From Thermodesulfitimonas autotrophica (GTDB taxonomy: Bacteria; Bacillota; Desulfotomaculia; Desulfotomaculales; Ammonificaceae): 64,000 nucleotides of DNA. Numbering within the stretch: position 1 is the first letter of the stretch; each line of letters opens with the position of its first letter. The notes below the pieces were generated by a model. The model saw only the letters and a list, made by a program, of their open reading frames with translations. It did not search any database and was not told where the DNA came from. Shown one piece after another: positions 44,518 through 53,216 of this stretch. The translations under genes and the position numbers were made by a program. The DNA is taken from assembly GCF_003815015.1 (NCBI RefSeq), contig NZ_RKRE01000003.1, positions 248,001 to 312,000 of the forward strand, read 5' to 3'.

Positions 44518-47500
44518 ATGACCCTGAAAAAGAAGACGCTGCAGCTTTTCGGGCTTACGGCCGTCTGCATGGGTGTGGTTTTTATGGTCGCGCTCAAGAC
44601 GATCGTTTTGAACAGCCTGCTGGCCCACGAGGAGATGCACCTGGCGGCAGATGTGGAGCGCGTGCTGCACCTGCTCGGCGACGAGGGGCGGGAACTTCAG
44701 GCCAAAATTTCGTTTCTCGCGCAACGGGATGATACCTGCGCCTTTGTCAAACGGCCAAGTCCGGACTACGTGCGCTCGAACCTCCCGGATGCGGTGCTTG
44801 CGGCGCAGCGGCTTGACCTGATCGCCTTTATCGATAGCACCGGGAAAGTAGTTTGGGGGAAGGCTTTTTACCGTGGTCAGGGGTGGCGGCCGGTACTCCC
44901 AGAAGGCTTTCCAGGAAGCCTCGCCGCCGGAGAAGGCTGCTTCTCCCGCATGGTTAAAGCCTCCGGGGGGCTCACCGGACTCGGCCTTTTACCGGGAGGC
45001 CCGGCGCTGGTAGCCGCGGTTCCCGTTATGCCGGGCACCGGTACCGGACCAAGTCCGGGGGCGGTCATTGCGGGGCGTTACCTGGACCCGGAAGAGGTTA
45101 AACACTTGGCCCGGGAAGCCGGTTTAGCCCTGGATGTGTGGGCGCTTACCCCTATTGAAAAAATGCCGCCCGACGCCGCGATGGCGGCGCAGGCTTTGCT
45201 TAAAGGCCCAGAGAAACTTTATACCCGGCTTCTCAGCCCGGAGGCAATTGCCGGTTACACGCTGGTGACGGGGCTTTGCGGCAAACCGGTACTCCTTTTG
45301 CGGGTTACCGCACCGCGAACCGTTTACCAGCAGGGCCAGCGCAGTCTCCTCTACCTTTTTGTGATCCTTGTGGCCGTCGGGGCTCTTTTAGGCGGGATAA
45401 CCATTTTCGCTTTTTACCAGACGGTGCTTTCCCGCCTGGCGCATCTGAGCGCGGCGGTGCGGCGAATCGGGATGGAGGGGGATCTCACAACCCGGGTCAC
45501 CGTGGCGGGGGACGACGAGCTTGCCGACTTTGCCCGCGAGATCAACAAGATGCTTGCCGCCCTCGAACAGTCGAAGCAGTTGCGGGAGAGCGAGGAACGC
45601 TACCGCGCCCTTTTTGACCAGGCGCTGACCGGCAACTATATCGCTTTGGCGTACGGCCGGGTCCTCCTTTGCAACCCGGCTTACGTGCGGATGTTCGGCT
45701 TCAGTTCGTTTGATGAGGCGCTGGCGACCGATTTCTTCAGCCTTTTTCCGGATGAGGCGGCAAAAGAGGCGTTCCTATGGCTCCTGCGCGAAAAGAAAAG
45801 GCTTGAGCTCCACGAAGCTACTTTCCGCCGGCGGGACGGGCAACTGATTACCGTGGTGCAGAACGTGATCGGAACCTTTGACCAGCGCGGCGAGCTGCTT
45901 CAGCTTCAAGGGTACCTTTTCGACATCACGGCCCGGAAAAAGGCGGAGGAAGCGCTGGCGCGGGCCAAGCGCCAGAACGAGCTGCTTTTGGAGGCCGTCG
46001 GCGAAGGGATATCCGGTGTTGACCCGGAAGGGAAAACGACTTTTGTTAACCCGGCGGCGCTCCAGATGACGGGTTATGCGGCGGAGGAGGTAATCGGTCT
46101 GCAGCAGCACGCCATGCTGCACCATACGCGGGCGGACGGCACCCCTTATCCGGAAGCGGCGTGTCCGGTCCACGCTACCCTGCGGGACGGGCGACCGCGC
46201 TCGGTTACCGGCGAGGTCTTTTGGCGGAAGGACGGGAGCAGCTTCCCTGTGGATTACACCTGCACGCCGGTGCGGGAAGGGGAAAAGATTGTGGGTGCCG
46301 TCGTTGTTTTCCGCGATGTTACGGCGCGGCAGCGGGCCGAGCAGGCGCTGCGGGAAGCGCACACGCAAATCAAGCAACTGGTAGCCTCCATCTCCTCCAT
46401 CCTGATCGGTTTAGACGCGGCTGGTTGCGTTCAACACTGGAACGGTCCTGCGGCCGAAACCTTTGGGTTGGCGGCGGCAGCCGTAGTTGGCCGCCCGCTC
46501 AGTGCCAGCGGCATCGAATGGGAGTGGGAGAAGGTGGCGCGGGGCATCGCCGCGTGCCGCGAGCGCCAGGAACCGGTACGGGTGGATGATGTCCGTTACC
46601 TGCGGCGGGACGGCAAGCCCGGTTTTTTGGGGCTGACGGTGACGCCGCTGGTGAGCGAGGAGGGGAAGCACTTAGGTTACGTTATTCTCGCTGCCGATAT
46701 TACCGAACGGAAAAACGAGGAGACCCAGCGTGTTTTACGGCAAAAGTTAGAGTCACTCGGACAATTGGCGGCGGGGATCGCCCACGAGATCAACACGCCG
46801 ATGCAGTATGTTGGCGATAATACAACCTTCTTGCGGGATGCGTTTGCGACGCTCTCCCAGTTTGTAGCGCGTTGCCAGGAGTTCGTAGCGCAGGGGGAGA
46901 GTGGCGTCGTGCCGGCAGATGAGTTGGCGGTAGCCTTGGCGGCGCTTGACTGGGAATTTTTAGGTACGGAAATCCCGAAGGCCCTGGAACAATCTCTGGA
47001 AGGGATTGGCCGGGTGCGGAAGCTTGTCTTGGCGATGAAGGAGTTCGCGCATCCCGGCAAGAAGGAAAAAGCGCCCTGTAACCTCAACCGGGCGGTGGAG
47101 AGCACGGTGACCATTTCGCGGAACGAGTGGAAGTACGTGGCGGACCTCGAAATGGACCTGGATCCAGACCTGCCGCCTGTGCCCTGTGTGGTTGATGAGA
47201 TCAACCAGGTGGTCCTCAATATGATTATTAACGCCGTTCACGCCATTGAGGCGGTTGTAAATAAGGAAGCGGGTGAGAAGGGTAAGATTATCATTCGGAC
47301 CCGGAGAGAAGGCGATTTTGCTAAGATCGAAATCAGCGACACCGGCACCGGCATTCCGCCGGCCATTATTGACCGGATCTTCGACCCGTTTTTCACCACC
47401 AAAGAGGTGGGCAAAGGCTCCGGCCAGGGGTTAGCCATCGCCCACGACATCATTGTGAACAAGCACAGGGGCAATATTACCGTGGAATCGGAAGTTGGGA

Positions 47501-47571
47501 AAGGAACTACCTTCACCGTCTATCTGCCGTTGAATCCTCCGGAAGAGGAAAGGAGGGAGCAGGTGACGTGA
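44518..47571 (+). CDS. Membrane sensor histidine kinase (CHASE4-like, HAMP, three PAS)
   Basis: A 1017-residue kinase. TM1 (about 8-30), extracytoplasmic CHASE4-like domain (40-270), TM2 (about 275-298), HAMP (299-352), three PAS domains (about 360-480, 490-610, 620-735), then HisKA with the phospho-acceptor His in AHEINTPMQ near residue 755, and HATPase with NMIINAVHAI, DTGTGI and GSGQGLAIAH. It starts the kinase / receiver-HDOD / receiver-HD cassette; the next gene overlaps by 4 bp. The PAS domains lack obvious heme ligands and no FAD motif was noted, so the signals are unknown. Confidence 0.9.
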   Translation: MTLKKKTLQLFGLTAVCMGVVFMVALKTIVLNSLLAHEEMHLAADVERVLHLLGDEGRELQAKISFLAQRDDTCAFVKRPSPDYVRSNLPDAVLAAQRLDLIAFIDSTGKVVWGKAFYRGQGWRPVLPEGFPGSLAAGEGCFSRMVKASGGLTGLGLLPGGPALVAAVPVMPGTGTGPSPGAVIAGRYLDPEEVKHLAREAGLALDVWALTPIEKMPPDAAMAAQALLKGPEKLYTRLLSPEAIAGYTLVTGLCGKPVLLLRVTAPRTVYQQGQRSLLYLFVILVAVGALLGGITIFAFYQTVLSRLAHLSAAVRRIGMEGDLTTRVTVAGDDELADFAREINKMLAALEQSKQLRESEERYRALFDQALTGNYIALAYGRVLLCNPAYVRMFGFSSFDEALATDFFSLFPDEAAKEAFLWLLREKKRLELHEATFRRRDGQLITVVQNVIGTFDQRGELLQLQGYLFDITARKKAEEALARAKRQNELLLEAVGEGISGVDPEGKTTFVNPAALQMTGYAAEEVIGLQQHAMLHHTRADGTPYPEAACPVHATLRDGRPRSVTGEVFWRKDGSSFPVDYTCTPVREGEKIVGAVVVFRDVTARQRAEQALREAHTQIKQLVASISSILIGLDAAGCVQHWNGPAAETFGLAAAAVVGRPLSASGIEWEWEKVARGIAACRERQEPVRVDDVRYLRRDGKPGFLGLTVTPLVSEEGKHLGYVILAADITERKNEETQRVLRQKLESLGQLAAGIAHEINTPMQYVGDNTTFLRDAFATLSQFVARCQEFVAQGESGVVPADELAVALAALDWEFLGTEIPKALEQSLEGIGRVRKLVLAMKEFAHPGKKEKAPCNLNRAVESTVTISRNEWKYVADLEMDLDPDLPPVPCVVDEINQVVLNMIINAVHAIEAVVNKEAGEKGKIIIRTRREGDFAKIEISDTGTGIPPAIIDRIFDPFFTTKEVGKGSGQGLAIAHDIIVNKHRGNITVESEVGKGTTFTVYLPLNPPEEERREQVT

Positions 47572-48761
47572 AACGGGCCATTCTCTTCGTCGACGACGAG
47601 CCCAACGTGATCGATGGCTTGCGACGGATGCTCCGTAACATGCGGGACAGATGGGAGATGTATTTCGCCGGAAGCGGCGAGGAGGCGCTTAAGATCTTAG
47701 AGACGACGCCGATCGACGTGATCGTAGCCGATATGCGGATGCCGCAGATGGACGGGGCCACGCTGCTGGCGAGAGTCCAGGAACGCTACCCCCATGTGGT
47801 CAGAATCATGCTGACCGGTCATTCGGACAAAGAGATGACGTTGCGCTCCACCAAAAGCGCGCACCAGTTCCTTGCCAAGCCGTGCGACGGGGAAACGCTG
47901 CGGTACACGATCGAGCGCACCTGTCAGCTGCGTGAGCTGTTGCGCGACGAGAAGCTGCTACAAGTGGTCACCGGAATAACCGTGCTGCCGAGCCTGCCGA
48001 GTCTTTACCGCGAGCTGATCAGAGAGATGGAAGCGCCAAACGCCTCCCTCAAAAAGATCGGGGAGATTGTGGCGCAGGATATGGCGATGACGGCGAAGGT
48101 GCTGCAACTCGTCAACTCGGCCTTTTTCGGCCTACCCCAGCGGGTCACCAACCCGGTGCAGGCGGTAACGCTCCTCGGCCTCAACAATTTAAGGCCGCTC
48201 GTTCTCTACATCCACCTCTTCGAGGCTTTTGAAACCACTCCGGGATCCGGTCGGGTGATAGAAGCCCTCTGGGAGCACAGCGTCGCGGTAGGCAGCCTCG
48301 CGCGGGAAATCGCCCGTTTGGAAAAAGCGGACCGGGAGGTGACGGACGAGGCGCTGACGGCCGGTCTGCTGCACGACATCGGCAAGCTCCTGCTGCTGCG
48401 GCTTCCCGACTGCTGTGAGAAGCTTAAAGGGCTGGCGGACCGCGAAGGCGACTGGTCGCCGGCGGACGAGTACGCGCTTATAGGAACATCGCACGCCGAA
48501 CTCGGCGCCTACCTCTTAGGGTTGTGGGGAATTGCCGATACGGTGGTGGAAGCGGTGGCCTTCCACCACCAGCCGGGCAACTCGGTCGCCGACCGTTTTA
48601 CGGTTCTGACGGCCGTACACGTGGCGAACGGGCTGGTTAAGGAAGGGGATTGCTCGCTTCAGACCGTCGACCTGGACTACTTGAGGCGGCTGGGTCTGGA
48701 GCAAAAAGTTACGCGCTGGGCGGAATTGTGCCGGGAGATCAAAGGGGGACAAGCGCGGTGA
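47568..48761 (+). CDS. Response regulator with HDOD domain
   Basis: A 397-residue protein: receiver (1-120) with FVDDEPN, phospho-acceptor Asp in VIVADMRMPQMDG, Thr in MLTGHSD and Lys in LAKPCDGE; then an HDOD domain (about 140-340) with LPSLYRELIREM, LQLVNSAFFGLPQR and GLLHDIGKLLLL. HDOD domains resemble HD hydrolases and often only bind proteins or signals; here an HD pair is kept in the C-terminal part. It overlaps the kinase by 4 bp and the next gene by 4 bp. Confidence 0.9.
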   Translation: MKRAILFVDDEPNVIDGLRRMLRNMRDRWEMYFAGSGEEALKILETTPIDVIVADMRMPQMDGATLLARVQERYPHVVRIMLTGHSDKEMTLRSTKSAHQFLAKPCDGETLRYTIERTCQLRELLRDEKLLQVVTGITVLPSLPSLYRELIREMEAPNASLKKIGEIVAQDMAMTAKVLQLVNSAFFGLPQRVTNPVQAVTLLGLNNLRPLVLYIHLFEAFETTPGSGRVIEALWEHSVAVGSLAREIARLEKADREVTDEALTAGLLHDIGKLLLLRLPDCCEKLKGLADREGDWSPADEYALIGTSHAELGAYLLGLWGIADTVVEAVAFHHQPGNSVADRFTVLTAVHVANGLVKEGDCSLQTVDLDYLRRLGLEQKVTRWAELCREIKGGQAR

Positions 48762-49939
48762 AAGAGAAGATCCTTCTTGTTGACGATGATCCCAACATCC
48801 TTGCCGGTTTTAAGCGCAACCTGCGCCACCACTTTGAGATCGCGACGGCCGAGAGCGGCGCGGAGGGGCTCGGCATGCTCAAGGAACAGGGGCCCTTTGC
48901 CGTAGTGGTATCCGACCTGCGAATGCCCCAGATGGACGGCATCCAATTTCTTTCCCTGGCGCGCCAGGTTGCGCCGGACACGGTGCGGGTGATGCTTACC
49001 GGCTACGCCGACCTGCAGGTGGCGATGGACGCGATCAACGAAGGGAACATCTTCCGGTTCCTCACTAAACCCTGCTCAACCGAGGATTTTCTGAGGGTGC
49101 TCAATGCCGCAGTCGAACAGTACCGGCTCGTTACCGCGGAGCGGGAGCTTTTGGAGAAGACGCTCTGGGGCAGCATCAAAATGCTCATTGAAATCCTGTC
49201 GCTCCTGAACCCGGTGGCGGTAAACCAGGCTTCCCGCCGCCGCAACATTGCGCGCCGGATAGGCATCCGCCTCAAGGTCGCGAAGCTGTGGGAGCTGGAG
49301 CTGGCGGCGATGCTGGCCCAGGTCGGTTACGTCACGATCCCCCAGAAAATCTTAGAGAAGAAGGCCCGGGGTGAGGCTTTAACGGAGGAAGAGGAGAAGG
49401 TTTTCCTTACCTATCCCCAGGTGGGGCAGAAGCTACTTGCCAACATCCCCCGGCTTGAGAATATTGCCGCGGGGATTGCGTACCAGCTTAAGCAGTACGA
49501 CGGGGGCGGTTTCCCCGCCGACAACCGAAAGGCCGGAGCGATCCCCTTCATCGGGCGGGTGCTCAAGGTGGTGCACGACTACGACGCGCTCCTGCAGACG
49601 GGGAAAACCCCGGCCGAAGCGGTTGCCGTAATGCAGGAGCGGCGCCACTGGTACGACCCTGAAGTTCTTGGGGCGCTTGAGGCGGAGGTGCTGAGTGCGG
49701 AAGAAGGCTTCATCGTGCGGGCGCTGAGTCTCGACGAGCTCTTGCCGGGGATGGTGTTAGCGGACGATATCCGGGATGGGCGGGGCGTGATCCTGGTGCC
49801 CAAAGGTTACGAGGTGACGGATGTTCTAAAAACGAGGCTCCTCAATTTTGCGCGGTTCAGCGTGATTGCCGAACCGGTGAAGGTGCTAGAGCCGGTTAAG
49901 GCGAAGGGTTCTCAGGTGGGAGCACGGGAACAAGCTTGA
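48758..49939 (+). CDS. Response regulator with degenerate HD-GYP-like domain
   Basis: A 393-residue protein. Receiver (1-125) with LVDDDPN, Asp in VVVSDLRMPQMDG, Thr in MLTGYAD and Lys in LTKPCSTED. The C-terminal part (about 160-380) follows the HD-GYP layout, but the usual HDIGK segment reads AQVGYVTIP, so the metal-binding His-Asp is missing; the loop YDGGGFPAD remains. It is probably a binding module, not a phosphodiesterase. The GTG at 48758 has AAGGGGG 10 bases upstream; the frame opens earlier inside the HDOD gene. It converges on the UPF0280 gene with a 44-bp overlap. Confidence 0.88.
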   Translation: MKEKILLVDDDPNILAGFKRNLRHHFEIATAESGAEGLGMLKEQGPFAVVVSDLRMPQMDGIQFLSLARQVAPDTVRVMLTGYADLQVAMDAINEGNIFRFLTKPCSTEDFLRVLNAAVEQYRLVTAERELLEKTLWGSIKMLIEILSLLNPVAVNQASRRRNIARRIGIRLKVAKLWELELAAMLAQVGYVTIPQKILEKKARGEALTEEEEKVFLTYPQVGQKLLANIPRLENIAAGIAYQLKQYDGGGFPADNRKAGAIPFIGRVLKVVHDYDALLQTGKTPAEAVAVMQERRHWYDPEVLGALEAEVLSAEEGFIVRALSLDELLPGMVLADDIRDGRGVILVPKGYEVTDVLKTRLLNFARFSVIAEPVKVLEPVKAKGSQVGAREQA

Positions 49940-50654
49940 CCTTGCCCCAGACGCCCAAGGCGTCGCCGATGATCACGACGGCGCCCGCGACGCCCGGTAT
50001 CTCCCGGGCAAAGGCGAGCGCCTTTTCGATGTCTGCCGGGGTTTGCACGCGGTTGCCCACTGCGGTGGCCGCGGCGTCGGCGAGGGTGGCGGTGCCGGCG
50101 AGGATTACGGCGGCGTCGGCCCGCCCGAAGCTCAAGGAGTGACCTACGGTCCCCGAGGAGGTACAGATGCCGAGTGGGGTGTAGTCCGGAGGTATCTCAA
50201 TGGCCATCCGGTGTGACAGGGGCGAGTTGCCGGCAAAGATGCCGACCCGGCGCTTCCGCGTGGATTTAAGAAAGATGTCGCCCCCGTTTTCGACGATGAC
50301 GTCCCGGGAGTAGCGCGTGAGGAGCCGGCCCACCAGATCGGCGAAAGCCCCGGCCACCGCGGCCATGGGGCCAACACCGCAAGCTGCTCCCGCTTCGGCC
50401 ATAGCCACCGCGATTTCCGGGGCGTCCGGAAGCGGGCGGTGCGGCTGGAGGGTTTTTAAGAAGACGGGGTCCTTTTCAATATAGGCCTCCAGCAGGGCCC
50501 GCTCCTGTTTGACCTTTTTTTCGACCAGCCAGACGAGATCCGGTGTAAAACGCTCCGCGCGGACCCCGAGGCAGAGGTCGGTCTCCTTTACCTTGACCTC
50601 GAAAAAGAAAAGGTCCTCCTCGCGGAAGAGCGCGCGGTAGGTGCGGCGGGCCAA
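49896..50654 (-). CDS. UPF0280 (COG2122) protein, third component of reductive homocysteine synthesis
   Basis: A 252-residue protein of the UPF0280 family, related in fold to ApbE. Seen: YRALFREEDLFFFEVKVKETDL, then AAVAGAFADLVGR, VENGGDIFL and CTSSGTVGHS. In Methanosarcina the COG2122 homologue supports homocysteine formation from aspartate semialdehyde. It is the last gene of the SAM-riboswitch operon, starting with TTG 1 bp after the NIL-ferredoxin gene. Its biochemical step is unsettled, but the operon context is strong. Confidence 0.88.
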   Translation of the reverse strand: MARRTYRALFREEDLFFFEVKVKETDLCLGVRAERFTPDLVWLVEKKVKQERALLEAYIEKDPVFLKTLQPHRPLPDAPEIAVAMAEAGAACGVGPMAAVAGAFADLVGRLLTRYSRDVIVENGGDIFLKSTRKRRVGIFAGNSPLSHRMAIEIPPDYTPLGICTSSGTVGHSLSFGRADAAVILAGTATLADAAATAVGNRVQTPADIEKALAFAREIPGVAGAVVIIGDALGVWGKVKLVPVLPPENPSP

Positions 50655-50655
50655 A

Positions 50656-51057
50656 TTAGAACCGGACCTCCATCGCCTTCATCGGGCAGGCCCGCACGCA
50701 GAGCTGGCAGACGACGCAGGCCTCGCTATCGAAGCGAACCAGCATCGACGGCCGCTCGATGTAGAGCGCTCCCGTGGGGCAGATGGCGGTGCAGGCGCCG
50801 CAGTGGGTGCACCGCTCCTCATTCCGCACCACCTCTTCGGTGAGCGGCTGCACCCCGACGCCCTGCTGCCGGAGAAATTCTAGACCCTCTTCGGTTTTCG
50901 CGCCGGTAACGTCGAGGACCATCGTCCCTTCCTTGTGCGGGTTGATGTTCGCCTTCAGGATGTTGATCATCAGGTCGTAGTCCTTAACCAGGCGAAAGAT
51001 GATCGGTTTATCGGCAATCGCTGCCGGAAAGCGCAGCACTACCTTGCTCGGTGCCAT
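50656..51057 (-). CDS. NIL-domain ferredoxin of reductive homocysteine synthesis
   Basis: A 133-residue protein: NIL domain (about 1-75), then a two-[4Fe-4S] ferredoxin domain with CTHCGACTAICPTGALY and CVVCQLCVRACPMKA. In methanogens the fused NIL-ferredoxin (MA1822 type) supplies electrons for sulfur incorporation into aspartate semialdehyde. It is contiguous with the DUF39 gene (start directly after its stop) and with UPF0280. Confidence 0.93.
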   Translation of the reverse strand: MAPSKVVLRFPAAIADKPIIFRLVKDYDLMINILKANINPHKEGTMVLDVTGAKTEEGLEFLRQQGVGVQPLTEEVVRNEERCTHCGACTAICPTGALYIERPSMLVRFDSEACVVCQLCVRACPMKAMEVRF

Positions 51058-52275
51058 TTACCTCTCGCTCCTTTCGGTGTCGCGGATTTCAAGGGTGCGG
51101 GCCACGATGCCGGCATCCGGGCCCGGGAGAAGCTGGACCGGTTCACCAAGCAGGAACCTGCCTTCGCTAATCCAGCGTTTCAAAATCGCAGATATCTCCA
51201 GAGCTTTCACGTAGCTCGAGAGTGGTGCTGTCGGCACTTCTTTACCCCCAACAGTTATACGGCCCGATTTAAGCGCGGCGTAGCTAACGAACCCCAGGTT
51301 ACCGGGTTTGCGGTTCGGGTAAGCTTCAGCATAATCAATAATCGGCGCGTAAAGTTCGGCGTCGGTGCGGGAGGCGTAGTAACATATCTCCTCGTTCAGA
51401 ATCGGGATGGGTATCCCAATGCCTACGCTTAAGGTGGCGCCGTAGCCGAGCATACTTGTGCCGCGCAGCCACTGGGGGCTCATCTGCTTCAAGTCCCCTA
51501 AAACCGCGAGCGTCCCCCCTGCCGGAACGCGCGGCGCTCCTTCCGGAAGCGGCGGGAGGCTCGGGAAGTGCTGCGTGCCGTTCCAGACTACGTAACCGAC
51601 GCCGCCGCCTAAGAAAATGCGGGTACCGACGCCGATGGTCCGGAAGTACGGGTCCTTTAAGAGCGGGCTCAGCTGCCCGGAGGTGGAGTAGTGCGCGTTC
51701 CCGAGGTTAGGTTTTAAGACCCCCATGTAGGTGTAGAGCGTCCGCGGCCCCGTATTCACCGCGCAGGCATAGTTCTGGTAGGCGTTGCGCGGGTTAAAGA
51801 GGACCGCCTCGTTAATATCATCGAGAGTCACTACCGTTTCAATCTCCCGGCGCGGGTAACAGTCGGTTCCGTAGCCAAGAGCCTTAAGGCGCACCGGCCT
51901 GCGGGCTACAAAGTCCTCGATGACGTGCCCGCCGCCGTAGCGGAATTCACCGGGGTGGTTTTTATTGAGCGGGTCCTCTTCGGGCAGTGCGGTGGCGCCT
52001 AAGTAGCAGTCAACCGCGGCGAGACCCGCGTAAGCGGGCACGCCGTTGAGCCAGACGCGGTTGAACTTTATCCGTGGGGCGCTGTGCCCGAAGTTGAAGT
52101 AGGCTCCCGAAGAGCACATCGGCGCGAAGGTTCCGGTGGTGACCACGTCGACCTCCTGCGCCGCCCGGCTAACCCCCTTTTCCTGGACGAGGGCGATCAG
52201 TTCCTCGGCAGTAACGACCACCGCTTTGCCGGCTTTGATTTTCTCGTTGATCACGGCGAAAGTTTTATCACGCAT
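51058..52275 (-). CDS. Homocysteine biosynthesis protein (DUF39 / COG1900)
   Basis: A 405-residue protein of the DUF39 family, which converts aspartate semialdehyde to homocysteine together with a NIL-ferredoxin (Methanosarcina MA1821 type). Candidate active-site cysteines are seen: C54 in APMCSSGAYFNFGHS and C139 in GTDCYPRRE, plus C90. I prefer the ATG at 52275 with AGGAGGAGA upstream, because the frame open to 52335 crosses the riboswitch terminator. It is the first gene of the three-gene operon under the SAM-I riboswitch. Confidence 0.93.
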   Translation of the reverse strand: MRDKTFAVINEKIKAGKAVVVTAEELIALVQEKGVSRAAQEVDVVTTGTFAPMCSSGAYFNFGHSAPRIKFNRVWLNGVPAYAGLAAVDCYLGATALPEEDPLNKNHPGEFRYGGGHVIEDFVARRPVRLKALGYGTDCYPRREIETVVTLDDINEAVLFNPRNAYQNYACAVNTGPRTLYTYMGVLKPNLGNAHYSTSGQLSPLLKDPYFRTIGVGTRIFLGGGVGYVVWNGTQHFPSLPPLPEGAPRVPAGGTLAVLGDLKQMSPQWLRGTSMLGYGATLSVGIGIPIPILNEEICYYASRTDAELYAPIIDYAEAYPNRKPGNLGFVSYAALKSGRITVGGKEVPTAPLSSYVKALEISAILKRWISEGRFLLGEPVQLLPGPDAGIVARTLEIRDTERSER

Positions 52276-52312
52276 CCTATCTCCTCCTTTTCCCGGTATG
52301 CCGCCTGCAGGC

Positions 52313-52344
52313 AAAATAAAGGCCTCTTCTAACATGAAGAGGCC
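52313..52344 (-). terminator. SAM riboswitch expression-platform terminator
   Basis: On the minus strand GGCCTCTTC pairs perfectly with GAAGAGGCC over a 6-base loop, followed by TTTATTTT. It separates the SAM aptamer from the DUF39 gene. Confidence 0.92.
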
Positions 52345-52359
52345 GTAATTTCAGGCACC

Positions 52360-52489
52360 CTTATCTGTCAGAAGAGATGGGTGAGCTCTTCTGCTGGAAT
52401 TGGCACCTGGCCGGGCCGCAGCCTTTGTGGCCACCCCCCGACTGGTTGCCGGGCTTCATAGGGCCAGTCCCTCCGCCACTCTTGATAAG
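52360..52489 (-). promoter_or_regulatory. SAM-I (S-box) riboswitch
   Basis: Read on the minus strand: the S-box start CTTATCAAGAG, then GGCGGAGGGACTGGCCC, ATGAAGCCCGGCAACC, CCAGGTGCCAATTCCAGCAG and the closing GATAAG, which pairs with CTTATC as P1. All core blocks of the SAM-I family are present. SAM binding should stabilise the downstream terminator and shut off the homocysteine genes. Confidence 0.95.
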
Positions 52490-52594
52490 AGCCCGGGAAC
52501 ACGTTATTTAGTTTGCCCTTAAAGTTATCAAGTTTTGGCGGGCCTGTCAAGAGGCGGTTGGCAAGAAAAATGAACCCGGGTAGGATTAAGAGGG

Positions 52595-52623
52595 TAGACA
52601 TTATGCCATTTTTTGTTTATAAT
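52595..52623 (+). promoter_or_regulatory. Promoter of the CGGC gene
   Basis: TAGACA at 52595-52600, a 17-bp spacer and a perfect TATAAT at 52618-52623, 36 bp before the start codon. Confidence 0.75.
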
Positions 52624-52659
52624 ACATTTGCTCAAAAATTTTGCCAGGAGGTGTTCGGT

Positions 52660-53019
52660 TTGGCACGGATCGTGATCCTGTCGTGCAAAAAAATCAGAGA
52701 CATTACCTGCGTTTCGTGTATCAAGTGTTTTAAAGCCGTGGCGGAGCGGGCAGGAGAGTTTGAAAGGTTCAAGGATGAACCGCTCGAAATCGTAGGTATG
52801 GGGGATTGCGGCGGTTGTCCAGGGCTGGTGATGCCTAAGTTGGGTATCATTAGCGATATTGCAAAGGCTTACGGGCGCGACTTCGACGTGGTATATCTCG
52901 GAACCTGTATCGTCAAGGCTTCTACTACCGCGAAATGCCCGATCAACCCCGAAGAACTGGCCCAAAAGATTAAGGGGAAGTTCGGGAAAGAGGTGATTAT
53001 CGGCACCCATCCGTGGTAG
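52660..53019 (+). CDS. CGGC-domain protein
   Basis: A 119-residue protein of the CGGC family (PF08821), likely metal- or cluster-binding; function unknown. Cysteines: LSCKKIRDITCVSCIKCF, GDCGGCPGLV and GTCIVKASTTAKCP. The TTG at 52660 has AGGAGG 8 bases upstream and follows a strong promoter; the longer open frame from 52513 crosses that promoter and is rejected. Monocistronic, ended by a strong terminator. Confidence 0.88.
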   Translation: MARIVILSCKKIRDITCVSCIKCFKAVAERAGEFERFKDEPLEIVGMGDCGGCPGLVMPKLGIISDIAKAYGRDFDVVYLGTCIVKASTTAKCPINPEELAQKIKGKFGKEVIIGTHPW

Positions 53020-53037
53020 GATATACCTCCAGCGGCT

Positions 53038-53066
53038 GCCCGGGACACGGCCCCCGGGCTTTTTTC
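53038..53066 (+). terminator. Intrinsic terminator of the CGGC gene
   Basis: GCCCGGG at 53038-53044 pairs with CCCGGGC at 53053-53059, followed by a run of T to 53066. Confidence 0.9.
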
Positions 53067-53216
53067 TTTGCGGGGAATGGCGCAAAAAGGAGGTGGGCGG
53101 AAGAGGGGCGAATAGAGAAACTGCCGGGGAATACTTGAGCTGATCGGCGCTTGAAGTAGCAGCGGATAGATTATGTGCCGCTGCCAAGTTTTTAAAAACG
53201 GGAGGCGAAGCTCTTT

